This document shows, piece by piece, positions 33,440 through 43,011 of a DNA stretch of 50,090 nt. The translations under genes and the position numbers were made by a program. The notes under the pieces are model-generated. The model saw nothing but the letters and a program-made list of their open reading frames with translations, did not search any database and had not been told where the DNA came from. Where the stretch lies: positions 1 through 50,090 of the forward strand of contig CANJHS010000020.1 of assembly GCA_947474225.1 (NCBI GenBank), given 5' to 3'. Numbering within the stretch: the stretch's first letter is position 1; every line of letters begins with the position of its first letter. Source of the DNA: Roseiflexaceae bacterium (GTDB taxonomy: Bacteria; Chloroflexota; Chloroflexia; Chloroflexales; Roseiflexaceae).

Positions 33440-34909
33440 CTACGAAAGCACATACCCCGCAGCGTGTTTGCCTGACAAAAGAGCCAGCGGTACCCCACCA
33501 CCAGGATGTGTACCGGTGCCACAGAAGACCAATCCACGGATTTCACGGTCACGTTGCGGTGGGCGCATGAATGCACTCATCCGAGTATTCGATGCAAGTC
33601 CATAGATTGCTCCTCCTGGGGCGTTGTACCGACGCGCAAAATCGTCTGGTGTATAGACATGCTGCACGACAATACGATCGCGGATATCCGCCATGCCAAA
33701 TGCAGCGAGGCGATCCATCACGCGTTCAATATAGACAGGCGCAGCCGACTCCCAATCTATCTCACCGCGCTGAGCGGGTACATTGACCAACGCAAACAGA
33801 TTTTGTCCACCGGCAGGTGCATGCGACGGATCATACTGTATCGTGTGGTTGAGATATATCGTCGGTGCGTCATGCAACCTGCCAGCATCGATGTCGGCGA
33901 ATTCGGCACGATAGTCAGGAGAAAAACAGACCGTGTGATGGTCAAGATGATCGTATGCACGGTCAACACCCCACAAGATTGCCATCCCACTCATCGAAAG
34001 TTCTTGTTTTTTGAGACGCTCTGCCCGTGCCTTTGCACCGGTGATGAAGTGCTCGTAGGCAATTTGTGGATCCACATTGCAGATGACAGCGGTTGCATCA
34101 TAATACTGCCCTGCACTCGTACAAACCCCACGGACTGCACCGTTGTGGTGCGAAATCTCTGCAACAGGGGCATTCACGACAATCTCGACCCCGACACGCC
34201 GAGCTGTTCGCTCTAGTAGCTGTGTTATTCCATACATCCCGCCGCGGGGATAAAACGCACCCAACGCAAACTCTGCCCATGCAATCGTGTTGAAGGTTGC
34301 GGGGGTCCGGTACGGCGACGAACCGTTATAGGTGGCAAAGCGGTTCATGACCTGTTGCAAATACGGGTGATGCAAATATGATCTGACCGCTTTGTCCATG
34401 GTGCGCAGACCATCGAGTTGCCATGTGCGTTGCAGCATTTTGCCATTGTTGAAGCTTTTGAGTCCGTCGAACGGTTTGTACAAAAATGGATCTGCCGTGA
34501 GATTCCAGATATTTCCTGCATAGGTAATGAACTGCATAAAGGAATGGACATCATCAGGCGAAATGCGGTGAATACCGTCGAGTAATTCGGGTAGTGATGC
34601 ATGCGCATCAAAAACCGTCCCGTCTTGCCAGATATATCGGCAGGCAGACGGCAATCTGATAACCTCGAGCTCTTCAGCTAATGAGCTCCCTGCATACTGC
34701 AGAAGCTCATCCAACACCCAGGGCATGGTCAATAAAGACGGGCCGGTGTCCCAGGTGTACCCAGAATCCTGCAAACTGTTTAGCTTGCCCCCGACCTGCG
34801 CACTTGCTTCGAGCAGCGTTGTTTGCTTGCCCGCAACTGCACACCGAATTGCACTTGCCAAGCCACCGACTCCTGCACCGATGACAACGACTCGATCTGA
34901 CTGCCCCAT
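33440..34909 (-). CDS. CrtI-type carotenoid (phytoene) desaturase
   Basis: A 489-residue FAD-dependent oxidoreductase. The N-terminal FAD motif VVVIGAGVGGLASAIRCAVAG is followed by LEASAQVGGKLNSL and WDTGPSLLTMPWVL; FATYNGSSPYRTPATFNTIA and FYPRGGMYGITQLLE sit in the middle, and the C-terminus has FCGTGTHPGGGVPLALLSGK, the bacterial CrtI/CrtN signature. Which desaturation, C30 or C40, cannot be decided. No crtB or other carotenoid genes are adjacent. It reads toward the TauE/SafE promoter, with 79 bases between them. Confidence 0.85.
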   Translation of the reverse strand: MGQSDRVVVIGAGVGGLASAIRCAVAGKQTTLLEASAQVGGKLNSLQDSGYTWDTGPSLLTMPWVLDELLQYAGSSLAEELEVIRLPSACRYIWQDGTVFDAHASLPELLDGIHRISPDDVHSFMQFITYAGNIWNLTADPFLYKPFDGLKSFNNGKMLQRTWQLDGLRTMDKAVRSYLHHPYLQQVMNRFATYNGSSPYRTPATFNTIAWAEFALGAFYPRGGMYGITQLLERTARRVGVEIVVNAPVAEISHHNGAVRGVCTSAGQYYDATAVICNVDPQIAYEHFITGAKARAERLKKQELSMSGMAILWGVDRAYDHLDHHTVCFSPDYRAEFADIDAGRLHDAPTIYLNHTIQYDPSHAPAGGQNLFALVNVPAQRGEIDWESAAPVYIERVMDRLAAFGMADIRDRIVVQHVYTPDDFARRYNAPGGAIYGLASNTRMSAFMRPPQRDREIRGLVFCGTGTHPGGGVPLALLSGKHAAGYVLS

Positions 34910-35095
34910 CCCGTCCCCCTCGTTACACTATCGTAGATATACACTGCAAAAAGTCGAGCATCACGTGCGAACCGCTTTACCTCTATCACGCTACACAGCA
35001 AGCGGATTCACGTTTTTGGCATACGGGTACATGCAAGAGGACTGTTTGGAACAGGCGCATCCCATCTTTCGAGAAACATTCGTGCCCATCTGTCC

Positions 35096-36364
35096 TTATG
35101 GAATCAAGCCGAGGACGGTGGCGAGTTGCGGGTCACTGCAGAGTGATTCACCGGTACGTGGCACACGATCTGCGACACAGAATGTATTGGCAGCGGCATT
35201 TGGGTCGTCGGGCACCACGTAATCCGGTAATAATCCGACGCCGTGGATATGTAATTTATTCGGAGTGAGCCATTGGCTAATCGTCAGACGAATCGTGCCG
35301 CCATTACTCAATGGGTAGATATTTTGCACAATCCCTTTGCCGAATGTCTGGTGACCAACCACAATTGTCCCAGGGTAGCAGTCACGCAATGCGCCTGCCA
35401 CGACTTCGCTGGCACTCGCGGAGCGCTCATCGACCAATATATACAGCGGCACGGTGACCAAGGGGATCCCAAGATTCATCTGGGTCGTTGGCAGTTCAAT
35501 GAGTGACCCCGCCTGCCGCTCCTCCCAGAGGGCAGTCCCGCTATAGAAGTACCCGAGGATGCGTTGCGCGCTGTCGAGTAACCCGCCAGGGTTGTGCCGC
35601 AAGTCGAGGATTATCGCGTTGACGGGTTCTTGGGCGAATGCACGCATACCTTCGGCGAGCACGTCTGGCGTGTTATGTTTGAATTCACTGATGTGGATGT
35701 ACCCGATGTTGCGAGGCAAACGTTGCCATTCAACACTCGGCAGAATGAAGTCTGCGCGAACGATGACCACCGTTCTCGGTTGCTGCTCTGCTGTCTGGAC
35801 GACGAGTGTGACGATGGTATCTTTTTTGCCACGGATGATTGCGCCGAGTGTCGTGGCAGCATCATCGACCGTTTTGCCGGCGATGAGTTCCGTGACGACG
35901 AAAGTATCCACTTGCAAGATTTCGTCGTTGTGGAGGATACCGTTTTTGATGGCAGGTGCATTTGGGATCGGCTTCCAGACAAATGCATGACCATCGGTGA
36001 TACGCAAGAAAATACCAATGCCTGCAGTCCGGCCGGCCATATCATCGCTTGTCTGCGCTGCTTTATCGGGCTCTTGATAAAAAGTGTATTTGTCGTTCAG
36101 CGTTGCCAACATACCGTCGATGGCGCCGCGGATCATCTTATTGTGGTCTATACGCACCCGGTCAAAAAAAATTGCATCGACAAGCTGCCAGCTCTCCCAA
36201 AAGGGTGCAAATGCAGCCCGCATCCCCCACGGGGTCTGGAGCTGTACTAACGTCCCCGGACCGACAACACGGAGAATATCTCCTGCGTACGGCGTACCAG
36301 CAGTGAGCATGGCCACGAGCCAACCGCCGATGAAGGCGGCAATTATTCTACTGTAGCGCTTCAT
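35096..36364 (-). CDS. S41 family C-terminal processing protease
   Basis: A 422-residue exported protease. A single N-terminal hydrophobic segment (IIAAFIGGWLVAMLTAG) acts as signal or anchor. A PDZ-like region follows (AGIGIFLRITDGHAFVWKPI, then GILHNDEILQVD). The catalytic domain contains IILDLRHNPGGLL, LVDERSASASEVVAGAL with the catalytic Ser, and VVGHQTFGKGIVQNIYPLSN with the catalytic Lys, then GGTIRLTISQWLTP. Such CtpA-like enzymes trim C-termini of envelope proteins. Its start overlaps the rsmE stop (ATGA), placing a protease at the end of a translation-gene operon. The promoter-side neighbours are fmdB, cysE, cysS, prmA and rsmE. Confidence 0.93.
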   Translation of the reverse strand: MKRYSRIIAAFIGGWLVAMLTAGTPYAGDILRVVGPGTLVQLQTPWGMRAAFAPFWESWQLVDAIFFDRVRIDHNKMIRGAIDGMLATLNDKYTFYQEPDKAAQTSDDMAGRTAGIGIFLRITDGHAFVWKPIPNAPAIKNGILHNDEILQVDTFVVTELIAGKTVDDAATTLGAIIRGKKDTIVTLVVQTAEQQPRTVVIVRADFILPSVEWQRLPRNIGYIHISEFKHNTPDVLAEGMRAFAQEPVNAIILDLRHNPGGLLDSAQRILGYFYSGTALWEERQAGSLIELPTTQMNLGIPLVTVPLYILVDERSASASEVVAGALRDCYPGTIVVGHQTFGKGIVQNIYPLSNGGTIRLTISQWLTPNKLHIHGVGLLPDYVVPDDPNAAANTFCVADRVPRTGESLCSDPQLATVLGLIP

Positions 36365-37119
36365 CGTGCACCATCATCAAACGCACCACGGGCTGCAAGA
36401 ATCAAGGTCGCTGCCACGAGAGGAGCAGTTTCGGCACGGAGAATACGCGAACCCAAGCCAGCGGCATGCCACCCGTGGGAACTCATCCACTGCTGTTCGT
36501 TGGGGCTAAAGCCCCCTTCGGGACCAGAGAGCACCCACACTGGCGCGAGATCTAGTGGAATAATCTGACGCAGTGGCTGCGTTCCTTGCCCTTCGTGGAG
36601 CCAAAAAATTTGATCTGTGGAAGGAGGTGAAAGGTCGATTAATCGCATTGGCGCGTTCAATACGGGCAATACCCCACGGCACGACTGTTCGGCAGCCTCC
36701 GTCACAATACGCTGCCAACGTGCTTGTTTGCTGGCCGAGCCTGACGATTCTGTGCGTGTTCGTTCACACTGGAGGGGAATAATGCGCGAAACGCCTAATT
36801 CGACGCTTTTTTGGAGCAGCCATTCGAATCGTTCTGGGCGTATCAGTGCTGCACACATGGTTATGTGTTGGTCAGGTTCTCCACCAGCAGGAGCTGTAGT
36901 TTGTGTCTCCCAACGAGCTACTTTGGGAGTGAGTTCGGTACAGACGACGTGATACTGGGTGCCAGCACCATCAAGCAAAAGCAATTGCGCACCAACGCGT
37001 AGCCGTAATACGCGGAGCCACTGGTGGATGAGTTCAGCGTCAGTCGTTGACCCAGTGGCGATGCTCGCTGCGTTGACAAAAAAGCGTACCGTGTTGCTCA
37101 GACGTGGGGTTGTTTCCAT
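36361..37119 (-). CDS. rsmE: 16S rRNA (uracil-N3)-methyltransferase RsmE
   Basis: Methylates U1498 (E. coli numbering) of 16S rRNA. The 252-residue SPOUT enzyme starts METTPRLSNTVRFFVN and shows HQWLRVLRLRVGAQL, ALIRPERFEWLLQKSVELGV, IIPLQCERT, EAAEQSCRGVLPVL, VLSGPEGGFSPNEQQWM and LGSRILRAETAPL, the knot-forming SAM site. It lies 24 bases downstream of prmA and overlaps the protease start by four bases; the prmA-rsmE order is widely conserved. Confidence 0.95.
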   Translation of the reverse strand: METTPRLSNTVRFFVNAASIATGSTTDAELIHQWLRVLRLRVGAQLLLLDGAGTQYHVVCTELTPKVARWETQTTAPAGGEPDQHITMCAALIRPERFEWLLQKSVELGVSRIIPLQCERTRTESSGSASKQARWQRIVTEAAEQSCRGVLPVLNAPMRLIDLSPPSTDQIFWLHEGQGTQPLRQIIPLDLAPVWVLSGPEGGFSPNEQQWMSSHGWHAAGLGSRILRAETAPLVAATLILAARGAFDDGAR

Positions 37120-37143
37120 GATGTCCCTCGCGCAATGGAGTGA

Positions 37144-38118
37144 CTAGACCAGTGGACGGCGATGGTACAGCGCGACCCAGTCACCTTCGCTGCGACGGTC
37201 GAGTCGTTCGAGTCCAGCCGCAGTAAATGCGAGTGCGACTTCGTCTTCGCGGTCGGCGATAATGCCAGAGCTAATCAACAGTCCACCGGGCTTGAGTGCG
37301 GCATACATGTCGTCTGCCAAAAACACCAGTACTTTTGCAATGAGATTTGCGGCGATTACATCGCATTGCAGCGATTCAGGATTGACTGCGGTGCCACTCG
37401 GCACATCGGGAGCGTCCCAGCTCAGCCAATGGCCGAGTGAATTCCCTTTGCCCAAGCTACCTTCAAAGATTTTCATCGCAGCAGCGACATCATTCATTGC
37501 TGCATTGGCAATGGTTGCTTCGACTGCAATGGGGTCTGTATCGATAGCCAGGATTTCTCTCGCTCCGAGATGGGCAGCAACAATCGCCAAAATGCCTGAG
37601 CCACAGCCCAAATCCATCACACGGGTATTGGCAGGCATGTACTCTTCGAGCAATTGCGTACACATGCGCGTGGTGGGATGCAGTCCAGTTCCAAATGCCA
37701 TCCCGGGATCGAGTTTCAAGATGATATCGTTTGGTTGTGGGGTATATTCAAGCCATGAGGGAACGATGACGGAGCGCTTCCCGATGCGCTGGACGGTATA
37801 GTGCTTCTTCCAGGCTTCGGCCCACAGTTGTTCTTCGAGTTGGCTGACTTTGAGTGTTCCCACGTTGCGGAGCAGGCTCAGATGCCAGAGTGCCTGCTCG
37901 AGCTTGGCCCGTGCGTCTTCGCATTTGTGGTCGACGGGGATCCAAGTCCGGACGGTGACCGGGCGTTCCGTATCGTAGCGGTAATCTGGGCCATCAGCAC
38001 CGTGAATCACGGGCTGATCGACGGCGACCCCGTTGTTGTACCCATAAGAGGCCATCAGTTCACTGACCGATTCGACGGCTTCCGCCTCGACTTCGACGCT
38101 ACATTCGAGCCATGCCAT
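37144..38118 (-). CDS. prmA: Ribosomal protein L11 methyltransferase
   Basis: Methylates L11 using S-adenosylmethionine. The 324-residue protein shows the N-terminal substrate domain (MAWLECSVEVEAEAVESV), LDPGMAFGTGLHPTTRMCTQ, the SAM loop VMDLGCGSGILAIVAAHLGA and DVIAANLIAKVLV, all hallmarks of PrmA. I start it at 38118, four bases after the cysS stop, using GGAAGG inside the cysS end; the longer start at 38151 overlaps cysS more and lacks similarity. rsmE follows. Confidence 0.95.
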   Translation of the reverse strand: MAWLECSVEVEAEAVESVSELMASYGYNNGVAVDQPVIHGADGPDYRYDTERPVTVRTWIPVDHKCEDARAKLEQALWHLSLLRNVGTLKVSQLEEQLWAEAWKKHYTVQRIGKRSVIVPSWLEYTPQPNDIILKLDPGMAFGTGLHPTTRMCTQLLEEYMPANTRVMDLGCGSGILAIVAAHLGAREILAIDTDPIAVEATIANAAMNDVAAAMKIFEGSLGKGNSLGHWLSWDAPDVPSGTAVNPESLQCDVIAANLIAKVLVFLADDMYAALKPGGLLISSGIIADREDEVALAFTAAGLERLDRRSEGDWVALYHRRPLV

Positions 38119-38122
38119 GGAT

Positions 38123-39541
38123 TTATGCCTTCCAGCGCGTACCCTGCGCACTATCTTCGAGCGTCACCCCGAGGTCGGTGAGACGATTACGGACGAGATC
38201 AGACAACTGGTATTGTTTTGCTTTGCGCAATTCGGCACGCAGTTCGATGAGCAATTCGATGAAAGGCGCTGCGCCTGCAACCTTGCTCGGGCCGGATTCG
38301 AGTGTCAACCCCAGCACGCCACACAGGGCACGGAGTTCGGCCTGCGCCCCTTCAAAGGCATTGCCGCAGACGCCTGCATCGCGAGCAACGTTAATGTTGC
38401 GGGTCAATTCGAAAATCGTTGCCAACGCCACAGACGTATTCAAATCATCGTCCATTGCTGCGACGAATGCCGGCCGTGCAGCTGCGACAGCGGTGGTGAG
38501 TCGTTCGACTGCATCGCCTCCCGATACGCTCCCTGTGGCGGGTGCTAAGGCGCCGCGGATGCGTTCGAGTTTGCGTTCTTGATCGGCGACGATGTCTATT
38601 CCATACGCTAATGGGTTGCGATAATAGCTCGAAAGGACGACGAGTCGCAGAGCGTCGGCGGGATGGTCGGCGAGAAATTCTCTGATCGTGACGACATTGC
38701 CGAGCGATTTGGACATCTTTTCGAGCTTGTACGTGCCATCCTCGAGTTTTGTCTGAATTTGCAACATCCCGTTGTGGATCCAGTGGCGTGCAAACGTCTT
38801 GCCCGTCAGACTTTCACTCTGGGCGATTTCGTTTTCATGATGCGGGAAAACCAAATCATTGCCGCCGCCATGGATGTCGATTTCTTCACCGAGGTGATCG
38901 AGCGACATCGCCGAACATTCAATATGCCAGCCGGGACGGCCACCGCCCCACGGGCTCGGCCAGGCTGGTTCGCCGGGTTTCGCACCCTTCCAGAGCGCAA
39001 AGTCACCGGGATGTTCTTTGCGTGCATCGACGTCAAAGCGCGTGCCGGACACCATTTCGGTCAGGTTTCGTCCCGACAAACGGCCATAATCTGCGTCTTT
39101 GGCGACACGGAAGTAGACGTCGCCGTCTGCGGCATATGCATAGCCGTTGGCAATAAGGTTCTCAATAAAGCCAATAATCTGCGGCATCGATTCGGTCACC
39201 CGTGGATAGACCGTCGCTGGCAAAATATGCAACGATTCTAAGTCTTCACGGAATTCGTTGACGTAGCTTGTTGCCAATTCGACAGGGTCACGGCCGAGAG
39301 CGTTGGCGCGATTAATGATTTTGTCATCGACATCGGTGAAATTCACAACGTGCATGACCTGCAGTCCGCGGAATTCGAGATAGCGACGCAGGACGTCGAA
39401 AACCATAGCCGACATAGCATGCCCGATATGCGCACGGTCATAGACCGTGACGCCGCAGACATACATACGCACCAATCCGGGCGTAATCGGATTGAGTGTA
39501 TCGGTGGTGCGGGACATGGTGTTATAGAGCTGAATTGTCAA
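38123..39541 (-). CDS. cysS: Cysteinyl-tRNA synthetase
   Basis: Charges tRNA-Cys. The 472-residue class I synthetase has the nucleotide motif HIGHA (about residues 38-42) and KMSKS (about 275-279), with zinc-binding features in [15 protein letters not shown] and [19 protein letters not shown] start at 39541 with AAAGGA nearby gives [10 protein letters not shown]..., the normal start of the enzyme. Its first 20 bases overlap cysE. Genes for cysteine formation (cysE) and use (cysS) adjoin, as in several bacteria. Confidence 0.96.
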   Translation of the reverse strand: MTIQLYNTMSRTTDTLNPITPGLVRMYVCGVTVYDRAHIGHAMSAMVFDVLRRYLEFRGLQVMHVVNFTDVDDKIINRANALGRDPVELATSYVNEFREDLESLHILPATVYPRVTESMPQIIGFIENLIANGYAYAADGDVYFRVAKDADYGRLSGRNLTEMVSGTRFDVDARKEHPGDFALWKGAKPGEPAWPSPWGGGRPGWHIECSAMSLDHLGEEIDIHGGGNDLVFPHHENEIAQSESLTGKTFARHWIHNGMLQIQTKLEDGTYKLEKMSKSLGNVVTIREFLADHPADALRLVVLSSYYRNPLAYGIDIVADQERKLERIRGALAPATGSVSGGDAVERLTTAVAAARPAFVAAMDDDLNTSVALATIFELTRNINVARDAGVCGNAFEGAQAELRALCGVLGLTLESGPSKVAGAAPFIELLIELRAELRKAKQYQLSDLVRNRLTDLGVTLEDSAQGTRWKA

Positions 39542-40307
39542 GAGATCGATCCTTTCTCTTCTCTGGATCAGTTAATACTGTATCGTCAGGATGCTCGAGC
39601 TGCTTCCAAATATCGGACTGGAGGGTATCGGGGAGGGCGTGATGATGATGGGTATGGGCAGATGTCTGCTCAGACAGATTATCGATACGCTGCTCCATTT
39701 CGAGGAGCCGATCACGCAGGTTACGCAGCATGTCGCCTTCGGGGTCCGGCAACTCCTCGACACGGCGTGACTCACCCGTAATGGGATCACGCGTGGCCAC
39801 AATACGGGCAGGGATGCCGATTGCAGTGCTGTAGGCTGGGACGTCTTTGACGACCACGGCTCCGCCGCCAATCCGTGCACCAGCGCCGATAGTAATGGCA
39901 CCCAGGACACTCGCACCGACACCCACGATGACGTTGTCATTGAGGGTAGGGTGTCGCTTACCCAGTTGTTTGCCTGTTCCACCGAGAGTAACACCCTGAT
40001 AGAGCATCACGTTATCGCCGATTTCGGCTGTTTCGCCAATCACCGTACCCATACCATGATCAATGAAAAATCCGCTGCCTATCGTTGCCCCAGGATGAAT
40101 CTCAATCCCCGTCAGAAATCGTGACCATTGCGACAGCAATCGCGGCACAAACGGAACACGTGCGTTCCAGAGTGCATGCGCAATGCGATGATTCACGATT
40201 GCATGCAAACCGGGGTAGAGCAATACCTCTGCCAGGCTCGTGGCCGCAGGATCGTTCCGAAATATTGCAGCGATGTCAGCACGAACCAAATCAGAAAATC
40301 GGGCCAT
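39522..40307 (-). CDS. cysE: Serine O-acetyltransferase
   Basis: Acetylates serine, the first step of cysteine synthesis. The 261-residue protein contains the left-handed beta-helix repeats ([94 protein letters not shown]). Beyond the helix it has an unusual tail of about 75 residues with a coiled-coil stretch and HTHHHH. The fmdB stop (TGA 40309-40307) overlaps the ATG at 40307 by one base; a GTG at 40310 is an alternative start. It is co-transcribed with fmdB and cysS. Confidence 0.93.
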   Translation of the reverse strand: MARFSDLVRADIAAIFRNDPAATSLAEVLLYPGLHAIVNHRIAHALWNARVPFVPRLLSQWSRFLTGIEIHPGATIGSGFFIDHGMGTVIGETAEIGDNVMLYQGVTLGGTGKQLGKRHPTLNDNVIVGVGASVLGAITIGAGARIGGGAVVVKDVPAYSTAIGIPARIVATRDPITGESRRVEELPDPEGDMLRNLRDRLLEMEQRIDNLSEQTSAHTHHHHALPDTLQSDIWKQLEHPDDTVLTDPEKRKDRSLDNSAL

Positions 40308-40660
40308 CACGCATCCGTTTTACTAGAAACTGTACTTGGTGCGGGCGCAGCAGGAGCTGCAGGGGTTGGTGCAGGTGCTACCGCTGGTTGCGCCGCAGGA
40401 GTGGGTGCATCAGCAGCTGGTGCGGGTGCCGGGGTAGTGGCTTCAGCAGCGGGGGTATCAGATGTGGACTCTTTGCCTTTGTGGGCACGATAATCGTTGA
40501 TATGCCAGCCCGTTCCCTTGAAGACAACGCCAGTGGGCTGAATCACACGCCGTACTCCGTTTTGACAGGTAGGACAACTGCGGAGCGGTTCATCGTTGAA
40601 CGATTGAAATTTCTCGAACTGCACCTGACAAGTGTCACACGCGTATACATACGTCGGCAT
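40307..40660 (-). CDS. FmdB-type zinc ribbon protein with Ala/Pro tail
   Basis: A 117-residue protein. The first 55 or so residues form an FmdB zinc ribbon: [20 protein letters not shown], with the second Cys pair in [14 protein letters not shown], then the [13 protein letters not shown] segment. The rest is an Ala/Pro-rich tail of about 50 residues, probably disordered. FmdB proteins are small regulators or zinc-binding proteins of unclear role. I start it at 40660 (GGGGGAAC upstream). It opens the minus-strand fmdB-cysE-cysS-prmA-rsmE-protease series. Confidence 0.85.
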   Translation of the reverse strand: MPTYVYACDTCQVQFEKFQSFNDEPLRSCPTCQNGVRRVIQPTGVVFKGTGWHINDYRAHKGKESTSDTPAAEATTPAPAPAADAPTPAAQPAVAPAPTPAAPAAPAPSTVSSKTDA

Positions 40661-40730
40661 GAGTTCCCCCAAAATAGACAGAAAGAAACGCACGTAAAAT
40701 GGCGTTAGATATTATTGTAATCTATCCCCA

Positions 40731-41951
40731 TCAAGTGGGCAACAACGCGGCCAAGGCCGTGCGCATCAGAACGCCATTTGCATCATCAGCTATGGCGGCA
40801 CCATCAATGACCTCTGCACCATGCCAGTCCGCACAATCCCGGAATGTCTGTGCCAACCGGATTGACGCAGGCGGACTCAGCACATACCCCTGTTCGAAGT
40901 GGAGCGCTCGGATGGCAAATACTCCCGCTTTCCGCTCTACTTTGCAGTCGACACGACCGATGAGTGCATCGTCCATCAATATCGGCAAGGTAAAGTAGCC
41001 ATAGATTCGTTTGTGTGCAGAGGTGTAGCACTCGATGCGGTAATCAAAACCAAACACATCCAACGCACGTGTGCGATCCCAGACCAAGGGATCAAAAGGC
41101 GACAACAGGGTTGTGTGCGTCGGTTTGCGGGTCGCTGTTGCAAGGTCTGCGACGAGCTCGGGGAGCATATATGCCTGTCCTGGCAATGCTGCAATCTGGA
41201 CTTCAACGAGTTTTTTTTCTGCACAGAGTCGTTCAAGATGACGATGTAACGTCGTCTTCATGCGGAAGTAATCCCCCAACCAGCGGGTATGGACGACGCC
41301 CAACATGCGCGCTGTGGCAAGGATTTGATATGTTGCAGTATCGTCTGCACTCGGCAGTTGCTTTGCATCCCAATCGGGGCGCACCGCTTCAGCGAGCGCA
41401 TAGACACGTTGGAATCCTTCGCGCCGGGCAATCATCACCTCGCCACTTGCAAACAAAGCCTCGAGGAGCTGTTTTTCGTGGGACCAATCCCACCAATCTT
41501 TGCGAATCGTCGTTGGGCGTGCAAACTCGTTGCTCCGTACCGTACCATGGTCACCGATGTACGCTTTCATCGCATCTGCTGCGGCACGATGCTCGAGCAA
41601 ATATTTCTCTGCCCAATGCATCTTGGTTGAACGAGCGCGGTCGAGAATCAGACGGCGATGATACGGGAACCAACTCGCAGGTGCCATGCATGCTTCGTGC
41701 GTCCAGCACTCAAAGAGTGATTTGTCTTCGAGGAGCGCATCAACCCATTGTGGTGGATAGCTGCCATGCCTGCTCCACAGCACGAAGTAATGGCTACGAT
41801 TAACAACCGATAGTGTGTCGATTTGCAGCATACCCATGCGCTGAATACTCTTGATGATATCTGTTGCAGTGCGAGCGCGACGACTCCTGTCGAGTCCCTG
41901 CGCATAAATCATCAGTCTACGTACCTGTTGGTTCGTCAATTCAATAGGCAT
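40731..41951 (-). CDS. YcaQ-like winged-helix DNA glycosylase family protein
   Basis: A 406-residue protein of the HTH_42 (YcaQ/AlkX) family, whose characterised members remove DNA interstrand crosslink bases. The N-terminal helix (PIELTNQQVRRLMIYAQGL) is followed by GMLQIDTLSVVNRSHYFVLW (the QID segment typical of the catalytic region), ECWTHEACMAPASWFPYH, and the C-terminal LLSPFDPLVWDRTRALDVFG and YGYFTLPILMDDALIGRVD. I start it at 41951 because the extra 61 residues of the longer form look unnatural. Activity on crosslinks is inferred from the family. It diverges from the DsbA-like gene. Confidence 0.85.
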   Translation of the reverse strand: MPIELTNQQVRRLMIYAQGLDRSRRARTATDIIKSIQRMGMLQIDTLSVVNRSHYFVLWSRHGSYPPQWVDALLEDKSLFECWTHEACMAPASWFPYHRRLILDRARSTKMHWAEKYLLEHRAAADAMKAYIGDHGTVRSNEFARPTTIRKDWWDWSHEKQLLEALFASGEVMIARREGFQRVYALAEAVRPDWDAKQLPSADDTATYQILATARMLGVVHTRWLGDYFRMKTTLHRHLERLCAEKKLVEVQIAALPGQAYMLPELVADLATATRKPTHTTLLSPFDPLVWDRTRALDVFGFDYRIECYTSAHKRIYGYFTLPILMDDALIGRVDCKVERKAGVFAIRALHFEQGYVLSPPASIRLAQTFRDCADWHGAEVIDGAAIADDANGVLMRTALAALLPT

Positions 41952-42038
41952 CTGCAAACTATCCTCAATCTTCGATCTGTGGGTCAGGTGAGTAAACGAT
42001 GAAAACATCAGCAAGCAATCGAAATCAGGATTGCTATC

Positions 42039-42067
42039 CGACAATCCCGCAATGAACATACTATAAT
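42039..42067 (+). promoter_or_regulatory. Promoter of the DsbA-like gene
   Basis: CCGACA (42039-42044), 17-base spacer, TATAAT (42062-42067), 31 bases before the ATG at 42099. Confidence 0.55.
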
Positions 42068-42098
42068 GTCGGCAGACGTAACAGTATAAGGAAATTTT

Positions 42099-42863
42099 AT
42101 GCGAAATCCCAAACCACGTGGACGTGCAGTACAAACCGCTGCCCCAGTCGCCCGGTTGCGGACGTTTTACATCGCATTTGCGGTTATCGCCGTGCTGATT
42201 GTAATCGGTGTTGTCTACAACATCTATGGTAAACCAGCAGAAACCGCCAAAACAGTCGTCGCGACAATACCTGCGTTGCGGAGTGCCGACATTGCAATGG
42301 GCAAAACCGACGACGGCAGATATTACATCGGCAAGGCAGACGCACCGGTAACTGTGGTCGAATATGCAGATTACCAGTGCCCCGGTTGTGGCTTCTACGC
42401 GAACTCACTTTCGGCAGCATTCGAAAAGGACTTTGTTGCAACCGGCAAAGTGCGCCTCATATACCAAGACTTCCCACTGCCCATGCATGTGAATTCCGTC
42501 CATGCAGCGATCGCTGCACGGTGTGCGGGGAACCAGAGCGTCGGTGCATTTTGGCAGTACCACGATGTGCTATTCGCCAACCAAAATCAATGGAAAGAGC
42601 TCGAGACCGTAGCGTTCAAACAACAGAACATCGTCTACGCAACCCAAATGGGTCTCGATAGTACTGCGTTTGCTGCATGCATCGATGTGCCAGAAAGTGA
42701 ACGCACCGTGCGCGACTTCCAGAAGAAGTCGAATGCACTCGGCTTGCCAGGCACCCCTTCCTTTGCTGTACAAGGCAAAATTGTCGATGCGAGCAGTGCA
42801 AAGAGTATCGATGACATCGATGCACTCGTTCGTACCGCAATCAGCGCTACCCTCGGGAACTAA
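42099..42863 (+). CDS. Membrane-anchored DsbA-like thioredoxin-fold oxidoreductase
   Basis: A 254-residue protein with one N-terminal membrane helix (FYIAFAVIAVLIVIGVVYNI) and an outward-facing thioredoxin domain. It has the active-site CPGC (in EYADYQCPGCGFYANSL), YQDFPLPMH, then FWQYHDVLFANQN and LPGTPSFAVQGKIV with the cis-Pro. It is likely to make or shuffle disulfides in exported proteins. AAGGAAA precedes the ATG. A perfect palindrome follows the stop. Confidence 0.92.
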   Translation: MRNPKPRGRAVQTAAPVARLRTFYIAFAVIAVLIVIGVVYNIYGKPAETAKTVVATIPALRSADIAMGKTDDGRYYIGKADAPVTVVEYADYQCPGCGFYANSLSAAFEKDFVATGKVRLIYQDFPLPMHVNSVHAAIAARCAGNQSVGAFWQYHDVLFANQNQWKELETVAFKQQNIVYATQMGLDSTAFAACIDVPESERTVRDFQKKSNALGLPGTPSFAVQGKIVDASSAKSIDDIDALVRTAISATLGN

Positions 42864-42873
42864 AGAGCATTCA

Positions 42874-42912
42874 CGGCATACTGCATTGCAATGCAGTATG
42901 CCGCTGTTGTTA
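42874..42912 (+). terminator. Terminator after the DsbA-like gene
   Basis: A 30-base perfect palindrome (42874-42903, arms CGGCATACTGCATTG and complement) followed by CTGTTGTT. The T content is modest, but position and stem strength fit a terminator. Confidence 0.65.
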
Positions 42913-42924
42913 TCGCAAACATAA

Positions 42925-42954
42925 TTGACATCAGCCCCCTTCCACCGTTATAAT
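42925..42954 (+). promoter_or_regulatory. Consensus promoter of secDF
   Basis: TTGACA (42925-42930), 18-base spacer, TATAAT (42949-42954), both perfect consensus boxes, 57 bases before the secD GTG. Confidence 0.8.
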
Positions 42955-43011
42955 CATCCTTTAGTACAGCGTTCAGATGAGTCGGCTACCCGACACGGAG
43001 GCAAAAATATC

